A program made the translations under genes and the position numbers. A stretch of DNA of 64,000 nt from Pipra filicauda (Eukaryota > Chordata > Aves > Passeriformes > Pipridae), in contig NW_024104423.1 in NCBI RefSeq assembly GCF_003945595.2, forward strand, positions 682,001 to 746,000, read 5' to 3'. Under the pieces are notes generated by a model. The model saw only the letters and a list, made by a program, of their open reading frames with translations, did no database searches and was not told where the DNA came from. Shown piece by piece: positions 25,719 through 37,629 of this stretch (position 1 is its first letter; each line of letters opens with the position of its first letter).

Positions 25719-27476
25719 ATTCAAGAACAGTCAACTTTTTCCCCTGGATTGACTGAATCCGGGGTTCAACATCAAGAGCTGGCATGAACAATGAAAACAA
25801 AAAACACCATCTCTCACAAGCAGCAGAAACAAGATACTATCAAAGTACATGTTCTCTTATCACTTTCAGGACAAGTAATGGTGTTGTGTCATAGAAATAA
25901 GTAGCTACTTTTAATGACAGGAGAGCACATGTGCTTTCCAGAAAGCTTTGGGTCTGAGTAGACTTCGGGTCTGAGAAAGTTTCCCCTCTGCCTTGTGCAC
26001 TCCTGTGTTGCAGATGGGGAGCACAATCCTCATTTTCATCAGGACATGACATCAGTGTTCTTTAAGAGCACTTATGAAGGCTTTTCTGGGGCATTTCCTT
26101 CAGTCAATCTCTAAGTGTTTCACTTTCATATTACTTGCTGAGCAAGGGCAAGCTAACTCTCCCAGAACTCGTTCAGACCAACAAGAGCAGAGCAGACAAG
26201 AGGACACTGGAGTGCTCCCTCTTCAAAAGCTGAGGTTCAGCCCCATGCAATACTAATTTTTGGCTGGGTCAGACATACCAGGACAAAAGGCATACCACAT
26301 GTGTGGATGGGGGCAGAGGTCAGCCACCACAGATGAGGTCTGTGTACGTCTGCTAACATAGTACTGATTTTCAGACAGGAAGGGTAATGGGGAGGTAGGA
26401 TACACCCCCTGAGCCCCAGCAGGGCTCCTCATACTGTAGCTTATGAGTACCAGCTGTGAGGCTCCATTCAGATAGTATTCACTAGTATTTCTTTGACCAC
26501 ACAGCAACTTCTACTTTTTATTACTTAGGGATAGAAAGGGCATATGTATGTAAAGAGCAGAAGCAGCAACAGTAAAAATTTAGCCATCAGAGTATTTTTA
26601 AATTTTCACAGAATTTGCAATTTCTATAAATTTTTTTGTCTTTCATTCCAAAACAAAAGAAAATTAAGAAAATGGTTTCCATTTCTATGTTTTGAAACCA
26701 GAACACATAAGCCAATAATATTTTTTCTTTTTTTTCTTTAAATTAAAATCTTCTTTAATTAAATTTTCTTTAATTTTTCTTTTTCTCTACCATTTCTGAT
26801 AGCTGTACTGGTTAGGCATCTCAAAAGTAAGCACAAAACCACTCATAGTATTAAAAAGGTTTTCACAAGTATTTTTTGAAGTGTTTTTCATTGCAGTTTA
26901 AATTTATGTCATTAGGGCCATGTCAACAGTGCAACTGCATGGACAAAGAGAGCAATGGTAACTTTACTGTTTGATGGTCATGCTTTTTTCCTTGTTGCAA
27001 TGCAACATTTAAACCCTATTAAACTAGAGAAAAGGCAGCAATGAAGGAAGATAATACTGAACAGGTAAAGAACCAGATAGACTTTTTTCATAAATTATAA
27101 GATCACAAGGAACATCTAACTCAGACTCTAGTGGATAGCTACTGAACAGCTTTCACTGCTCTTCCCTAAGCCAACCAGCCTTACAAAAAACCAGACCATA
27201 GTTGAGGGATTTGGTCAAAAAGTTTCTTCTGAAACTTGCAAACTTCAATAGTGATCCACAACAATTAAAGGTGTCTAATAAAATCTTCATATAAGTGAGA
27301 ATGACTGTTGAATTGGCTCCCTCTAGCACTTTTCCAAAATTCTGCATCTAAAGCCACACACCAGAGAAGAGAGGAGTCAGTGACTGCTTACATGTAGGAG
27401 TTTTTTCCCAAAAATTGTTAGCAACAGCTGCCTAGAGAGAGCTCAGGGGAACTAAACTCATCTGACTCCCTGTCTT
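25719..27476. other. Unique AT-rich non-coding sequence
   Basis: No gene or repeat recognised. Frames at 25840-26052 (minus), 26074-26256 and 26253-26507 (minus) are 60-84 codons without domains. T-rich runs occur at about 26722-26785. Confidence 0.5.
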
Positions 27477-27520
27477 TTCACATCTTCACTGCACCTACAC
27501 TTGTGCAGTGAAGATGTGAA
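27477..27520. repeat. Perfect 18-bp inverted repeat (hairpin)
   Basis: TTCACATCTTCACTGCAC (27477-27494), an 8-nt loop and the exact reverse complement (27503-27520). This is the longest perfect stem I found in the window. The arms are mixed in base composition, so it is not a simple AT palindrome. Either strand transcribed would fold into a stable stem, but it is shorter than typical animal pre-microRNA stems. Confidence 0.95.
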
Positions 27521-28530
27521 CTCTCTAGTCAAAGCTCCATTCCTGAAACTTCAGTGAGTACTCAAAGGATTGCTGCTATTTGAACAAGGGTGAGAGTACA
27601 CTTGAAACTTGTGAATGTTTAAACTGAAGGAAATGGTGACAGTGTAATAGCACTAAAAGAGACAGAAAGTGAAGAAATTAGTTTGTAAAAATATTCAGTA
27701 TGAAGCACGTAGGATTCTTAGAGCACCACTGCAGTCCTTCCCCATACTGTCAAAACTCTTAGCCTGCAGCAACTGAACAAGATGCTGAAGAAAAGAGAAA
27801 ACACAACCTGGAGAAATACTGGCATTACTAACAAGTGAATTCAGTCACTTCTGGCCTTATCTGATGATAAGGCACAGAAGAAAAGTGAGTGCATAACTGC
27901 CCATAAAAACTACCTATTTTAAAAGAGCAATCTAGCAACCATCTAAGTTTTATGTGATAGAAGTTATACATCTATTTTATGATAGAGCTAACTTTTGAGG
28001 AGGAATGCAAAGAAGAGTAAGATTCTTGACTGAAATATAGCACTCCAAACATTATACGGATACATCATCTAACAGCAACTCCCCTTGTAAACTGCAATAT
28101 AAAACACAGTGTAAGATAATACGAGAAAACCCTTAAATCACTGAACATTGATTGAAGCATGTATAAAAGGCTCAGGAAAGTTAGGTCATGCTTAACTTCA
28201 GTTATGGCAGCAGCAAAGATGACCAGAAAAACCTTAAAGAGAAGGAGATGTGGGACAGAATTGCCATGCGCTGAAGGGAGCAAATGATGAAAAACCAGAG
28301 ATTTGTTGTCTTCTAAAAATTTTGTATAAGGAACTAATGTGTTTTGGCCCCATACAGTTTAAGAGGATTTGAAATATATAACACCTCTTTGAATTATTTA
28401 TTTAAAGAAATTTTTGTGTAAATAAAGACAGAAGAAGGGTTCAGCTCTGAGACATTGCTCCATCTACACTGTTAATGTAGATTCCCACTTCCATACGAGA
28501 GAAGTTACTTTTTGGAACACAGCCTCCAAA
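27521..28530. other. Unique non-coding sequence
   Basis: Nothing recognisable. A minus-strand frame at 28065-28283 (72 codons) has no domain. Confidence 0.5.
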
Positions 28531-28960
28531 ATCATAGAATCATAGAATCATTTAGGTTGGAAAAGTCTATCATGTCCAACTGTTAACCTAGAACTGCCAA
28601 GTCCATCATTAACCACGTCCCTGAATGCCATGTTTACATATCTTTTTAAATACCTCCAGGGATGGAGACTCAACCAGCTCCCTGAGGAGTCTGTTACAGT
28701 GCTTGGCAACCCTTCTGGTGAAGAATTTTTTCCTAATACCTAATCTAAACTTCCCGTGGCACAACTTGAGGATGTTTCTTCTTGTCTTATCCCTTGTTAC
28801 CTTGGAGAAGAGACCAACCCCAACTTGCTACAGCCTTCTTTCAGGCAGTTGTAGAGAGTAATAAGGTCTCCCCGACCCTTCTTTCCTCCAGGCTAAACAA
28901 TCCCAGCTCTAAGACTTGTGTTCCAGACCCTTCACCAGCTTTGCTGCTCTAAAAATTATT
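28531..28960 (-). mobile_element. CR1 LINE 3' fragment, minus strand
   Basis: Begins with two copies of the reverse-complement terminal unit (ATCATAGAATCATAGAATC), then TTAGGTTGGAAAAG and the GGGATGGAGACTCAACCA block. It continues through the antisense of the ORF2 C-terminus (CTTCCCGTGGCACAACTTGA, GGAGAAGAGACCAACCCC). The order and composition match antisense CR1 of the type with a TTGGAAAAG tail. Several stops and indels are present; it is an inert 5'-truncated copy. The inner end at about 28960 is approximate. Confidence 0.9.
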
Positions 28961-29737
28961 TCTTTCATTTTCTTCCTTATACTTCTAGCCCTCAGTCAGA
29001 AACAAATCGAGTATTTGCACTGTGGGATTAGTGTGCCCTACTGTCACAAGGTTCATTTTAAAGAAACAATGTGAAAATGTTAAGATTTCTAAGATACATG
29101 TTTCTTACATTTTTAGAACCTCTTTCTTTTTTTCTGACATACACTTATTTTCTTCCCAAAAAATATCAAAGACAAACTAAATTAATCATGGCTTTCACTT
29201 ATTCTTTGATTTTAAGCCATCCAGGTATAGGACAAAAAATTTACTGACATGGAATGACATTCATGCCTTAGCTGAATGTCAGCACGAGGTTTTTATAAGG
29301 CCTAAGAAAGAGCGATTGCTACTTAAGAACAAGTTTGCTGCATTCAGTAACAATGAAAGCACTAAACTTTGGAGACTGACTATTTATTTTAATAAACATT
29401 CCTGACAAGGGTTTGTGTTCATCAACTTTCAGACCACATTATATTTGCTGTGATCCTGCCATTCTCATTTTACATGAGGATCTGGGGTTGTTTTCTCATT
29501 CTTCCAGATCCTAGAAGCTCTGATTTTCTTTAGGAAATGAGTTATCCCAGTCCCTTTTCAACTTGCAAAGATGAGTTTCCAAGGAAGAAGCACTCTACTG
29601 AATAACTGCCACCTAAGTTGTATTAACATATTTAAGCTAACCTTACTTATTTCATCCTTACACACTTACTGACTCCAAACAATTTTCTCTGTCTGTATGT
29701 CATTAGACCACAAGAGTTCTCCATCCTGTGTAAGAAT
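28961..29737. other. Unique AT-rich non-coding sequence
   Basis: No gene or repeat recognised. A 9-bp inverted repeat (TGACATTCA) occurs at 29255-29281. Confidence 0.5.
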
Positions 29738-30510
29738 TTAAGCAAGGTAGGCCGGAAACTGGAATGACTGAGCAAGGATCAGCTCCTCACATTGGGGAGT
29801 AAGAAGGAAATACACAGCCAGAGGAAGCAGGGACAGGTGACCTGGGAAGAGTACAGGAATATGGTTCAGATGGGTAGGAATGGGATCAGGAAAGCTAAGG
29901 CACAGATGGAATTGGACTTGGCACAGGTTATGAAGAATAACAAGAAGGAATTCTATAATACATTTTGACATAGGTCAAAAAAGAAAAGTCAAGGAGAGTG
30001 GCAAGAGATAAACAAGTAGGGGAGAACTAGTGAAAACGGATATGGAGAAGTCTGAGGACTCTACCTCAGTCTTCACTGGCAGTCAGGTTTTCTACATTCT
30101 CTTAAGTCCCTGAACCTCTATGTGGGGCTTGGGAAGCAAAGTCCGTACCACTGCATGTGAAGAGCAGGTTCAGGAACAATTAATGAAGCTGAACAGCTGC
30201 AAGTCTATAGGGGTCTGATGAAACACATCCCAGGGTCCTGATGAAAATGGCTGATGTTGTTGCTAAGCCACTCTCCATCATATTTGAAAAGTCATGGTGA
30301 TCAGGCAAAGTCCCCAGTCATTGCAAAAAGGGAAACATCACTCCTATTTTTAAAAAGGGGAGAAAAGACAACTCAGGGAAATACCTGCCAGTGAACCTCA
30401 TCTCTGTGCCTGGGAAGATCATGGAGTGGATCCTCATGGAAACAATGCTAAGGCACATAAAAAACAAGGAGGTAATTTGAGACAGCCAGCATGGCTTCAC
30501 TAAGGGCAAA

Positions 30511-30945
30511 TTGTCCTTGACCAACCTGGTCATCTATGATGGAGTGACCACAGTGGTCGACAAGAGAAGACTGATTGATGTCATCTACCTAGGCTTCTGT
30601 AAGGCCTTTGACATGGTCTCACATGACATCCTTATTTCCAAATTGGAAAGATGTGTATTTGAAGGGTGGACTATTCAGTGGATAAGGAATTGCAGCCGGG
30701 GAGTTGTAGTCAATGGCTCTATGTCCAGATGGAATCTGCTGATGAGTGGTGTCCCTCAGGGCTCTGTTCTGGGACCAGTGTTCTTTAATATCTTTATCAA
30801 TGACATAGACAGGGAGATCGAGTGCATCCTTAGCAAGTTTGCAGATGACACCAAGCTGAGTGGTGCATTTGGCACAACAAAAGAAAGAGGTGCCATCCAG
30901 AGGGACCTGGACAAGCTTGAGAAGTGGCCCATGAGAGCATCATGA
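30511..30945 (+). pseudogene. CR1 ORF2 reverse-transcriptase palm, inactive fragment
   Basis: In CR1 this protein copies the element RNA at the target site. Here only an internal piece of the palm remains open. Seen directly: the FADD signature (codons at 30838-30849), the [10 protein letters not shown] block, and a motif A with Gly in place of the metal-binding Asp. A short in-frame gap lies after WIRN (residues 57-60), where CR1 relatives have additional residues. The reading frame ends early through a frameshift at its 3' end and the C-terminus continues in another frame. There is no usable upstream start, and the first Met is internal to the domain. Confidence 0.9.
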
Positions 30946-31409
30946 AGTTGAACAAGTTTGAGAGAAAGGTCCTGCATATGTGTCAGGGCAATCTCAAACA
31001 TGAGCACAGACTGGGAGAAGAACTCTTTGAGAGCAGCCCTGCAGAAAAGGGCTTGGGGGTTCTTGTGGATGAAAAGCTGGACATGAGCCAACAGTGTGCA
31101 CTTGCAGCCCAGAAGGCCAACCGCATTTTGGGCTGCACCAAAAGCAATGTGGCCAGCAGGTTGAGGGAGGTGATTCTGCCCCTCTACTCTGCTCTTGTGA
31201 GACCCCAGCTGAAGTACTGTGCCCAGCTCTGGAGTCCTCAGCACAAGAAAGAAGTGGATCTGTTGGAAAGGAGAACTACAAACATGATCAGAGGGGTGGA
31301 GCACCTCTCTTATAAAGATAGGCTGAGAGAGTTGGGATTGTTCAGCCTGGAGAAGAGAAGACTTTGGGGACACATTATTGTGACCTTTCAGTACTTAAAG
31401 GGGGTGTAA
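30924..31409 (+). pseudogene. CR1 ORF2 C-terminal domain fragment
   Basis: A 161-codon open frame shifted relative to the preceding palm. It covers the region after the RT core: [20 protein letters not shown], the [15 protein letters not shown] block, [19 protein letters not shown] and [16 protein letters not shown]. All are standard CR1 C-terminal motifs in normal order. It ends at TAA where the copy has lost frame, about 270 bp before the element's 3' terminus. It is a relic, not an independent gene. Confidence 0.9.
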
Positions 31410-31683
31410 AAAAGGGGGAGATAGTGACCAAACAAGAGGTACAGTTTTAAACTAAAAGAAAGATTTATGTCAGATGTTAGGAAGAAATACTTTACTGTGA
31501 GAGTAATGAGGCACTGGAAGAGGTTGCCCAGAGAAGTTATGGATGCCCCATCCTTATAAGTGCTCAAGGTCAGGTTGGGTGGTACCCTGAGCCACCTGAT
31601 CTATCAGGTGATATCTCTGCCCATGTTAAGGTGGGGGTTGGAACTAGATGATCTTTAGGGTCATTCTATGATTCTATGATTCT

Positions 31684-31772
31684 AGTGGGAGTTGTCCCTG
31701 CCAATGGCAGGGGGTTTGGGACTAGACAATCTTTAAGGTACCTTTCAATGCTTAACATTCTATAATTCTATG
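31684..31772 (+). mobile_element. Second CR1 3' tail directly after the first
   Basis: Immediately after the ATTCTATG tail of the larger CR1 the terminal block starts again: GTCCCTGCCAATGGCAGG, GGGACTAGACAATCTTTAAG and an eroded ATAATTCTATG end. Orientation is the same. Either a short CR1 inserted into the tail repeat of the other, or the terminus was duplicated. Confidence 0.85.
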
Positions 31773-32817
31773 TTGCTATGATCTACCTATCAAACTGGAT
31801 AAACAATGCACTTCTCAGAAGAATGGAAGTTGAGTGCCCTACTGAAGACAAAAAGTTATAAAACAAAATATTAATGAGGCAAGACATTTTCTTTTGTCTT
31901 TTTTTAAGCTTTCCTACCTCTTCAGAGCTTTCCTTATTCTGAGTCTATGGCAGCATGGTATCACTCCTCCTCCTCTACTTTCACTGACTGTGTATTCCAG
32001 GTTATATTTTCCTATGCATAGTAATTTGAAGTTGTGGAGTAACATTACTAATTAATAATTACTCTTTTAAGAAGTTATTATCTAATACTTTCATAATTGA
32101 TTGATCACAACTTAGGTTCTACTATGAAGTGGAAACAAAGTAGCTCTGCTTTGAAAAAGCTCTCTGATTACATCCATATAAAATAAAACAGTCTTTGCTT
32201 GTATAAACTTTCTTGCTTATTAACTTGCACAGCACACGCACAAACATTCTCACTCTGCATGATTCAATGACTCTGAATTTTAATAGTCCCTTTAGGTAGA
32301 ACCACTGTAGAGAAAATGATTTAAAAAGCAAAATAAAAGTCAGTGAATAGTGATAGAACTTGAAGAATTACAGTTGATACTTCTATTGAGGGATTTTCTC
32401 AGAAACTTGCAATGATACAAGACTGTATGCATTCAATCAAAAACGCATTCTTCATACAAAGTCTACAAAACATTTCTCCAAAATTAAAACAGTACCTTTA
32501 AGTATCTGTGACTTTTGTAAACACTGACAAAGCAACAAAAACAATTTACCTAGAATTTACATTTACAGTTGCTAGGTTTTACTCTGCAAGTAAATATTAT
32601 CAAACTGTCAAATTAATTCCTTAAAGACTATCAAATACTACCATTAATTCTATGAAACAGGTAAAAGTAGTTTCTTATCTTCTCTGGAAATGGAGCAGCC
32701 CAACAATAAAGGCCATATTTTTAATCCCTAATCTGACAGAAAACCGTTATGAAAAGGCTCTGTGTGACTTTTACTCCTCACTCAGTTTATTCCCTGTTAC
32801 CCAGTAATTATTTTCCC
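31773..32817. other. Unique AT-rich non-coding sequence
   Basis: No gene or repeat recognised. Confidence 0.55.
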
Positions 32818-32850
32818 TTTTTTTTGTTTTTTTTTTTTGTTTTTTTTTTT

Positions 32851-32884
<34 letters not shown>
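32818..32884. repeat. 67-bp poly(T) tract with regularly spaced G
   Basis: Nearly pure T with single G interruptions at 32826, 32839 and 32851 (spacings 13 and 12), followed by an uninterrupted run of 33 T. This might be the poly(A) tail of a minus-strand retro-insert, but the flank to the right (32885 onward) shows no recognisable element. It may also be affected by sequencing or assembly error. Confidence 0.95.
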
Positions 32885-32888
<4 letters not shown>

Positions 32889-35800
32889 AACACATCCAAT
32901 AATTATGTGTATAACTTAGGACTCATGAAAGAGCTAAGTATAGTAACATGCATGTTGCCAGGTTGCACGTTGCAGAAGTGTGACATTTGGTATCCAAACT
33001 GCGATAATATGGAAAACAGGGAGGATAGAATGATCAGAAAAGGTCAGGCACTGCCATCTAAATAGGACACTACAGATACCTTACCAGTATACATTACAGG
33101 TATACAGGTATGTGTAAATCCTTTTTCCTTGCCTTTCTGCCAATTAGGACTTTACAAAATAGTCTGTGCTTGAGTTGTTACAAATTAGACACAAACAAAA
33201 TAAATACCAAGTTGAAAATGAAAAAGTAGGATGCCTTTACATATGTGCAAATGGGGTTTTTTTGATTGCTGGTCAAAAATTAGAATAGTTATTAAGCATG
33301 GACTGTCCTCTGAGGTGTCCTAGTTTTTAGGCCTACACTATAAGTTGTTCTATATTGAATAACAATATACAATATCTTTAGTATATTGTCACATAAGTTC
33401 TGCTCTATAACAGAAACAGGAAAAGCATCAAGAAGAAAAAACCCAGTATAAAATATTAATACTGAAATCCGAGCTCTACAGAATATATTTTCTAAGACAA
33501 AGGTATAACACCTTCATGTGCCTTGGTTTTTCTAGTATGCAAGTCCAGAGAAAGAAGGAATCTGCTAAACGCAAGTAGAGCGAACTTCGTGCCCCACCAT
33601 AGCCTCCTGCCCAGCACCCTTCAGATCCATTTCAAGGCCTATGAAGAATTTAGATCCCACTTCAGCTATAGTTTGAATAATACATTCTGTCAAGTTATAC
33701 TATTTTAGAACAGATCATACATCACCTATTTGGTAGCAATATTTCCTACTGTAAGCTAAAGTGGTCTGCAAACTCACAGTTAGTAACAAATATTATGAAA
33801 AATGCAGATGATTTCGCAGTCTGAGATTACATAGCAGTAATATAAAAGGTGAAATTATGAATTTTAATAATTAAAAATGGGATGATTACAGACTACCAGA
33901 AGAGTATGCCTGGCATTGCAGGTTCTTAGGCCTATTAATATTCTGGGTTAAGAGATAGTTCATTGCACTTCAGAAAACTGCCAGACTTACACTTCATATA
34001 GTAAACTGTATTTTATGGAAAAGGATATTTAAAAAAAGACCTGGTAGTCTTTTTTACCCCCCTGAAGTCCAGCCATTCCTCTATTATAACTAAACTTTCT
34101 CCTGCTAAGCAGGAAATGTTGGTTTCGCCTGACAATCTGTTTTCTGCCATGAAAAGGCAACCCTGAATTCTGTTATGTAACAGGCTGAAGCGATGGCAAA
34201 TGCTTTGGTCTTCTGCAAACCCATTTCTCCTGTCTCTATAATCCAGAGCAGGCAACTTTCTTGCTGTTAGGTCTGGCTACAGGATAAATTTCATAAACTA
34301 GATAATCCTTTCCTAGGGGAAGAATCATCCCTACTGGGATGAACTAAAAAGTGAGCAGAAAAAAGTGTTTGCTGCTAGACAAAAGCAGTTCAAGGAGGCT
34401 CTCCTGTGAACAGAAATGGCTGGGGTGACTGGTAGCACTTAGTCCATATTCCATAGCTCCTGTAAATGCAGGAGGATGGAAAGAAGAAAGAATGTATAAC
34501 AAGTAAATAGAGACTTTCAGGCCAATGGGAAAATACATAAGTAAAATGCCTACCAAACACTTTCCTGTTCTCAAAAGCAGAAAAAGCATGCTGGGGAGAG
34601 ACTTCATTGAAGAAAAATCCCTTTTTTAAACCACGAGGAGGAGAAAGATGATGTTTGAAGAATACTTTCTAGATGTTGGCATTTAATGTCACAGACCAGA
34701 GTCCGCAAATGTACATTAGATACTACATAGCACATGCCTTCCAGTACTTTGCATGGACTAAAAAAGCTTTTGAGAAATATGACTGTGAATAAATTCTGAA
34801 TGAAATTTCTATTCTAAAGAACATACAGAGTGTAAAATATAGATGCTGTAAGTCTGATTGGTTTTTTTAATTTATGTTTCGAGAATAACAGGGAATGAAA
34901 GACAGATTTCTCTTACTAAGTAGAACTGCTTTCAGGCGGTTTCTTGTGATGCTGTATTTCTTTATTCATTTGAGAATACATGGATTACAAAATTACACAT
35001 TGTAACTCATATTGGAAAGTTGCACACATAAGTTCTGGTCTTAACTGTTCTTTTTTCAGCTGCTCTGTAAAAAACAGTCTATTATTGAATAACAGTAATT
35101 TAATAAACTCCCAGTAAGATTCATTTTTTTAAACATCGGTCACCTAGTCTCAGCCCTTTGCCAGTGATTCTGCTAGAGCTATAGAGAGGCATATCTAGAA
35201 ACGGGAGCAGGGTAATCTGTCCTCATCATTTAGGGATTTGGTCACAAAAATTCTTTTTTTGCTGCTATTTTCATGGCCTAAAGGTAGATCCTAGACAACT
35301 ATCTTAGACTAAGCCACTCACTTCGGATAGGTTACCTCGGGCAAGATGTACTCATCCATAGCACCCTGACTAATGCCACTTGTAGAAAGGATTTGAGAAT
35401 GAGAATTGAGAATGAAAAGTAAATCATGAAACTTATTAAAGAGCAAGTATAATGCAGCAAAATAAAATTGTGACTGATATTAAATGGTAATTTCAGAATT
35501 GGTTCAATAGGTAGTACCTTCACATTTTAACAGAAAAAATAATTCATTTATAGGAAAAGATAATGTATACATTGAAGAAAAATACCTATTTACAGATACG
35601 GTTATTATATTCCCATCATTACAATCTCTGGGTAGCTGTACATAAATTGTGAAATAAATAGCAGTATGCTATGGTAAGCAATAACACTTATCAATTACAT
35701 TGCTGATTTTTCTAGCCCAATTTAAGACTCATTCATGCTCAGATAAATAGACGATCCTTGGCTATCCAAAGGATAATAATTTCTGGTATAATACTCTTCC

Positions 35801-36454
35801 CAGTGAGTACACATCTCTGCCAGCCTTTATATTATACCCACAAGCAGAAGGTCAGCAATCAAGTTGAAAACCAAAATTACAACACTAACATTGACACAAT
35901 CTATTTGTGGGCGAAGTGATGACAGCAGGTCTGAACTAATGGTGCTCAGCAATAGATTTATTTCCCAGAGAATCCCATGCACGGTAGAGCAAGCTTTCTT
36001 TGGCTTTATCAATAAAAGACTTCCTCAACCATGAGCCCATGGTAACAGCATGGGAGACAAGCATGCCCAGGAAATCAGTAACAGCAGAAACACTGTATTA
36101 ATTGGGTCCTGTCAAACACCTGGATTTAACAGTATCGGTGGAAGGAATTAAAGACTATTAGTAGCCCACTAAGCTTTCCCATTTCCCAGAGGTGTTTCAA
36201 ACACTGAAGTCTCCAATCTTATCTGATAACAGAGACACAGATTACTCAAGCACTAGCTTCGTCATTCGCAAAAAAACTGCCTTCCTGAGACACCTATTTG
36301 CCCTCCAAAATTGCCATAAATAGTACATGTCCTCTTGGAGATCTGTCCACTTTCAGGACCCTCACATCACTACTCACACTAGAGGACATGAAGGAAACTA
36401 AATGCTTAATGTGTGTCAACATATCAGGTGCTGTCATGATGATCAGAACAGAAA
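32885..36454. other. Unique AT-rich non-coding sequence
   Basis: No gene or known repeat recognised. A minus-strand frame at 35827-36012 (61 codons) ends in a hydrophobic stretch (VSVVILVFNLIADLLLVGII) but has no other support. Confidence 0.5.
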
Positions 36455-36657
36455 AGTATAATTCCTTTGTATAATTACTTACCAGTGCATTGGAAGATAT
36501 TACTAACGTACCTTGGACAGACTTTCACTAGTCTGCAAGAACAAATTTGTCTTTTTGTTTTGCACAGGTTTTGCAGGTTCCATCCCTGTAACACTGAACT
36601 AAAAAGATTATCTGAGTCACATTTTTTAACTGTGTTATTGCTGAGCTGTTATAATTA
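36455..36657. repeat. Unclassified interspersed repeat, copy A
   Basis: Aligns collinearly with 43538-43734 over about 200 bp. Shared blocks include TTACTAACGTACC (36500-36512), AGACTTTCACTA, TTTTGCACAG, GATTATCTGA and TGTTATAAT. Similarity is roughly three in four bases by eye, with short indels, and stops at both edges. It has no CR1 motifs, no poly(A), no terminal repeats and no open frame in common. It is probably an old, low-copy transposon-derived or other repeat. Its true family and orientation are unknown. Confidence 0.8.
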
Positions 36658-37629
36658 ACCAATTATACATGAATCAATTAAACCAGTTTTGCACCAAAAT
36701 AATACTTTATTTTCCCAAAAATAAAGAGATAAGATTTTTTTATGATTAGAAAAGAAACATATATCAATATAGCTACAGAGATCTAGGGATCTAAATATAT
36801 GTATATGAAAGTCCCAGCTTTCATAGATTCTGGGTGAGTCATGAGGATCACTAAAAACTTCAGGGCAAACTGTTGAAAAGATTAAGAGAATTCATATAAG
36901 TATAATCAGGATTTACCAGAGTAATGTTTGATATATAAATAATTCAAGTTTGAAAAATATGCCTAAAATTTGCATTCTGTTTTCCTGTAAGAAAACAATA
37001 CAATATTCCTGCCTCATACACCTTCCCTTGTTTTAGCACTGCTGCAGCTATTAATAAGACTATAAGATAATAAACATTTAGAAGGATAACCAACACGAGT
37101 AATATTTCAAAGTTAGAATTTTTGTCTCCTTTAGCACAGAGGTCCATCTACTCAGCAGAAGGCATTTCATTTTGCAAAGTTATAAAGGAATACCATATCA
37201 TATCTCTGTAAAAAGCAAAGCTTTATATTTATTCAAGATTTCCTCACAGAAAATAAATAGGGTTTCATATCTTGAACATTACATGAAATGAACAGTTTGA
37301 TAGACTGTGTAGCAGTACAAATTATCAGTAACTACAACGATACAAATTACTCCACCAATTCATTTCAATCATTCTAACCAAGAAGGATCTCTGATGAAAT
37401 ATCTGAATTGTTATGAAGTGCCACAACATAATGATAGTTCGCATATAATCAGTAAATAAAGTGGAACTGCATTGGAGACAGAACAGGAAAGCAGTCTTCT
37501 ACTGATTCAATAAACTGCATTTGTCATTCTCAATTTGTTCTACCATTTGGATTTTAATTACAAACTAAGTACCTAATCTAAGCTGAAACCAGATAATTTA
37601 TGCCAGGTATATGTTTCCAGAAAGTAATT
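36658..37629. other. Unique AT-rich non-coding sequence
   Basis: No gene or repeat recognised. Confidence 0.55.

Larger units (their letters stand above)
29738..31683 (+). mobile_element. CR1 LINE, about 1.95 kb, with decayed reverse transcriptase
   Basis: This is the longest transposon in the window: a 5'-truncated CR1 running from the ORF2 region upstream of the RT core to the 3' tail. The frame 30511-30945 (144 codons) holds the RT palm. It has a motif A-like segment [10 protein letters not shown] (residues 26-35), the [10 protein letters not shown] block (80-89) and FADDTKLSG (110-118). The catalytic Asp expected in motif A is Gly28 (GGC at 30592-30594), so the enzyme would be dead even without other damage. 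A one-base loss near 30925-30940 shifts the frame. The frame 30924-31409 then gives the C-terminal part, with [15 protein letters not shown] and [14 protein letters not shown]. Upstream of 30511 the homology continues back to about 29738 but is broken by stops. There is no endonuclease domain. The 3' end carries ATTCTATG repeats at 31662-31683. Confidence 0.95.

Noticed and set aside
30756..31373. 205-codon minus-strand open frame
   Set aside because: It is the antisense shadow of the CR1 ORF2 remains on the plus strand, where the known RT motifs read correctly.
35827..36012. Minus-strand 61-codon frame ending in a hydrophobic helix-like segment
   Set aside because: AT-rich antisense frames often look hydrophobic; no upstream exon or homologue recognised.
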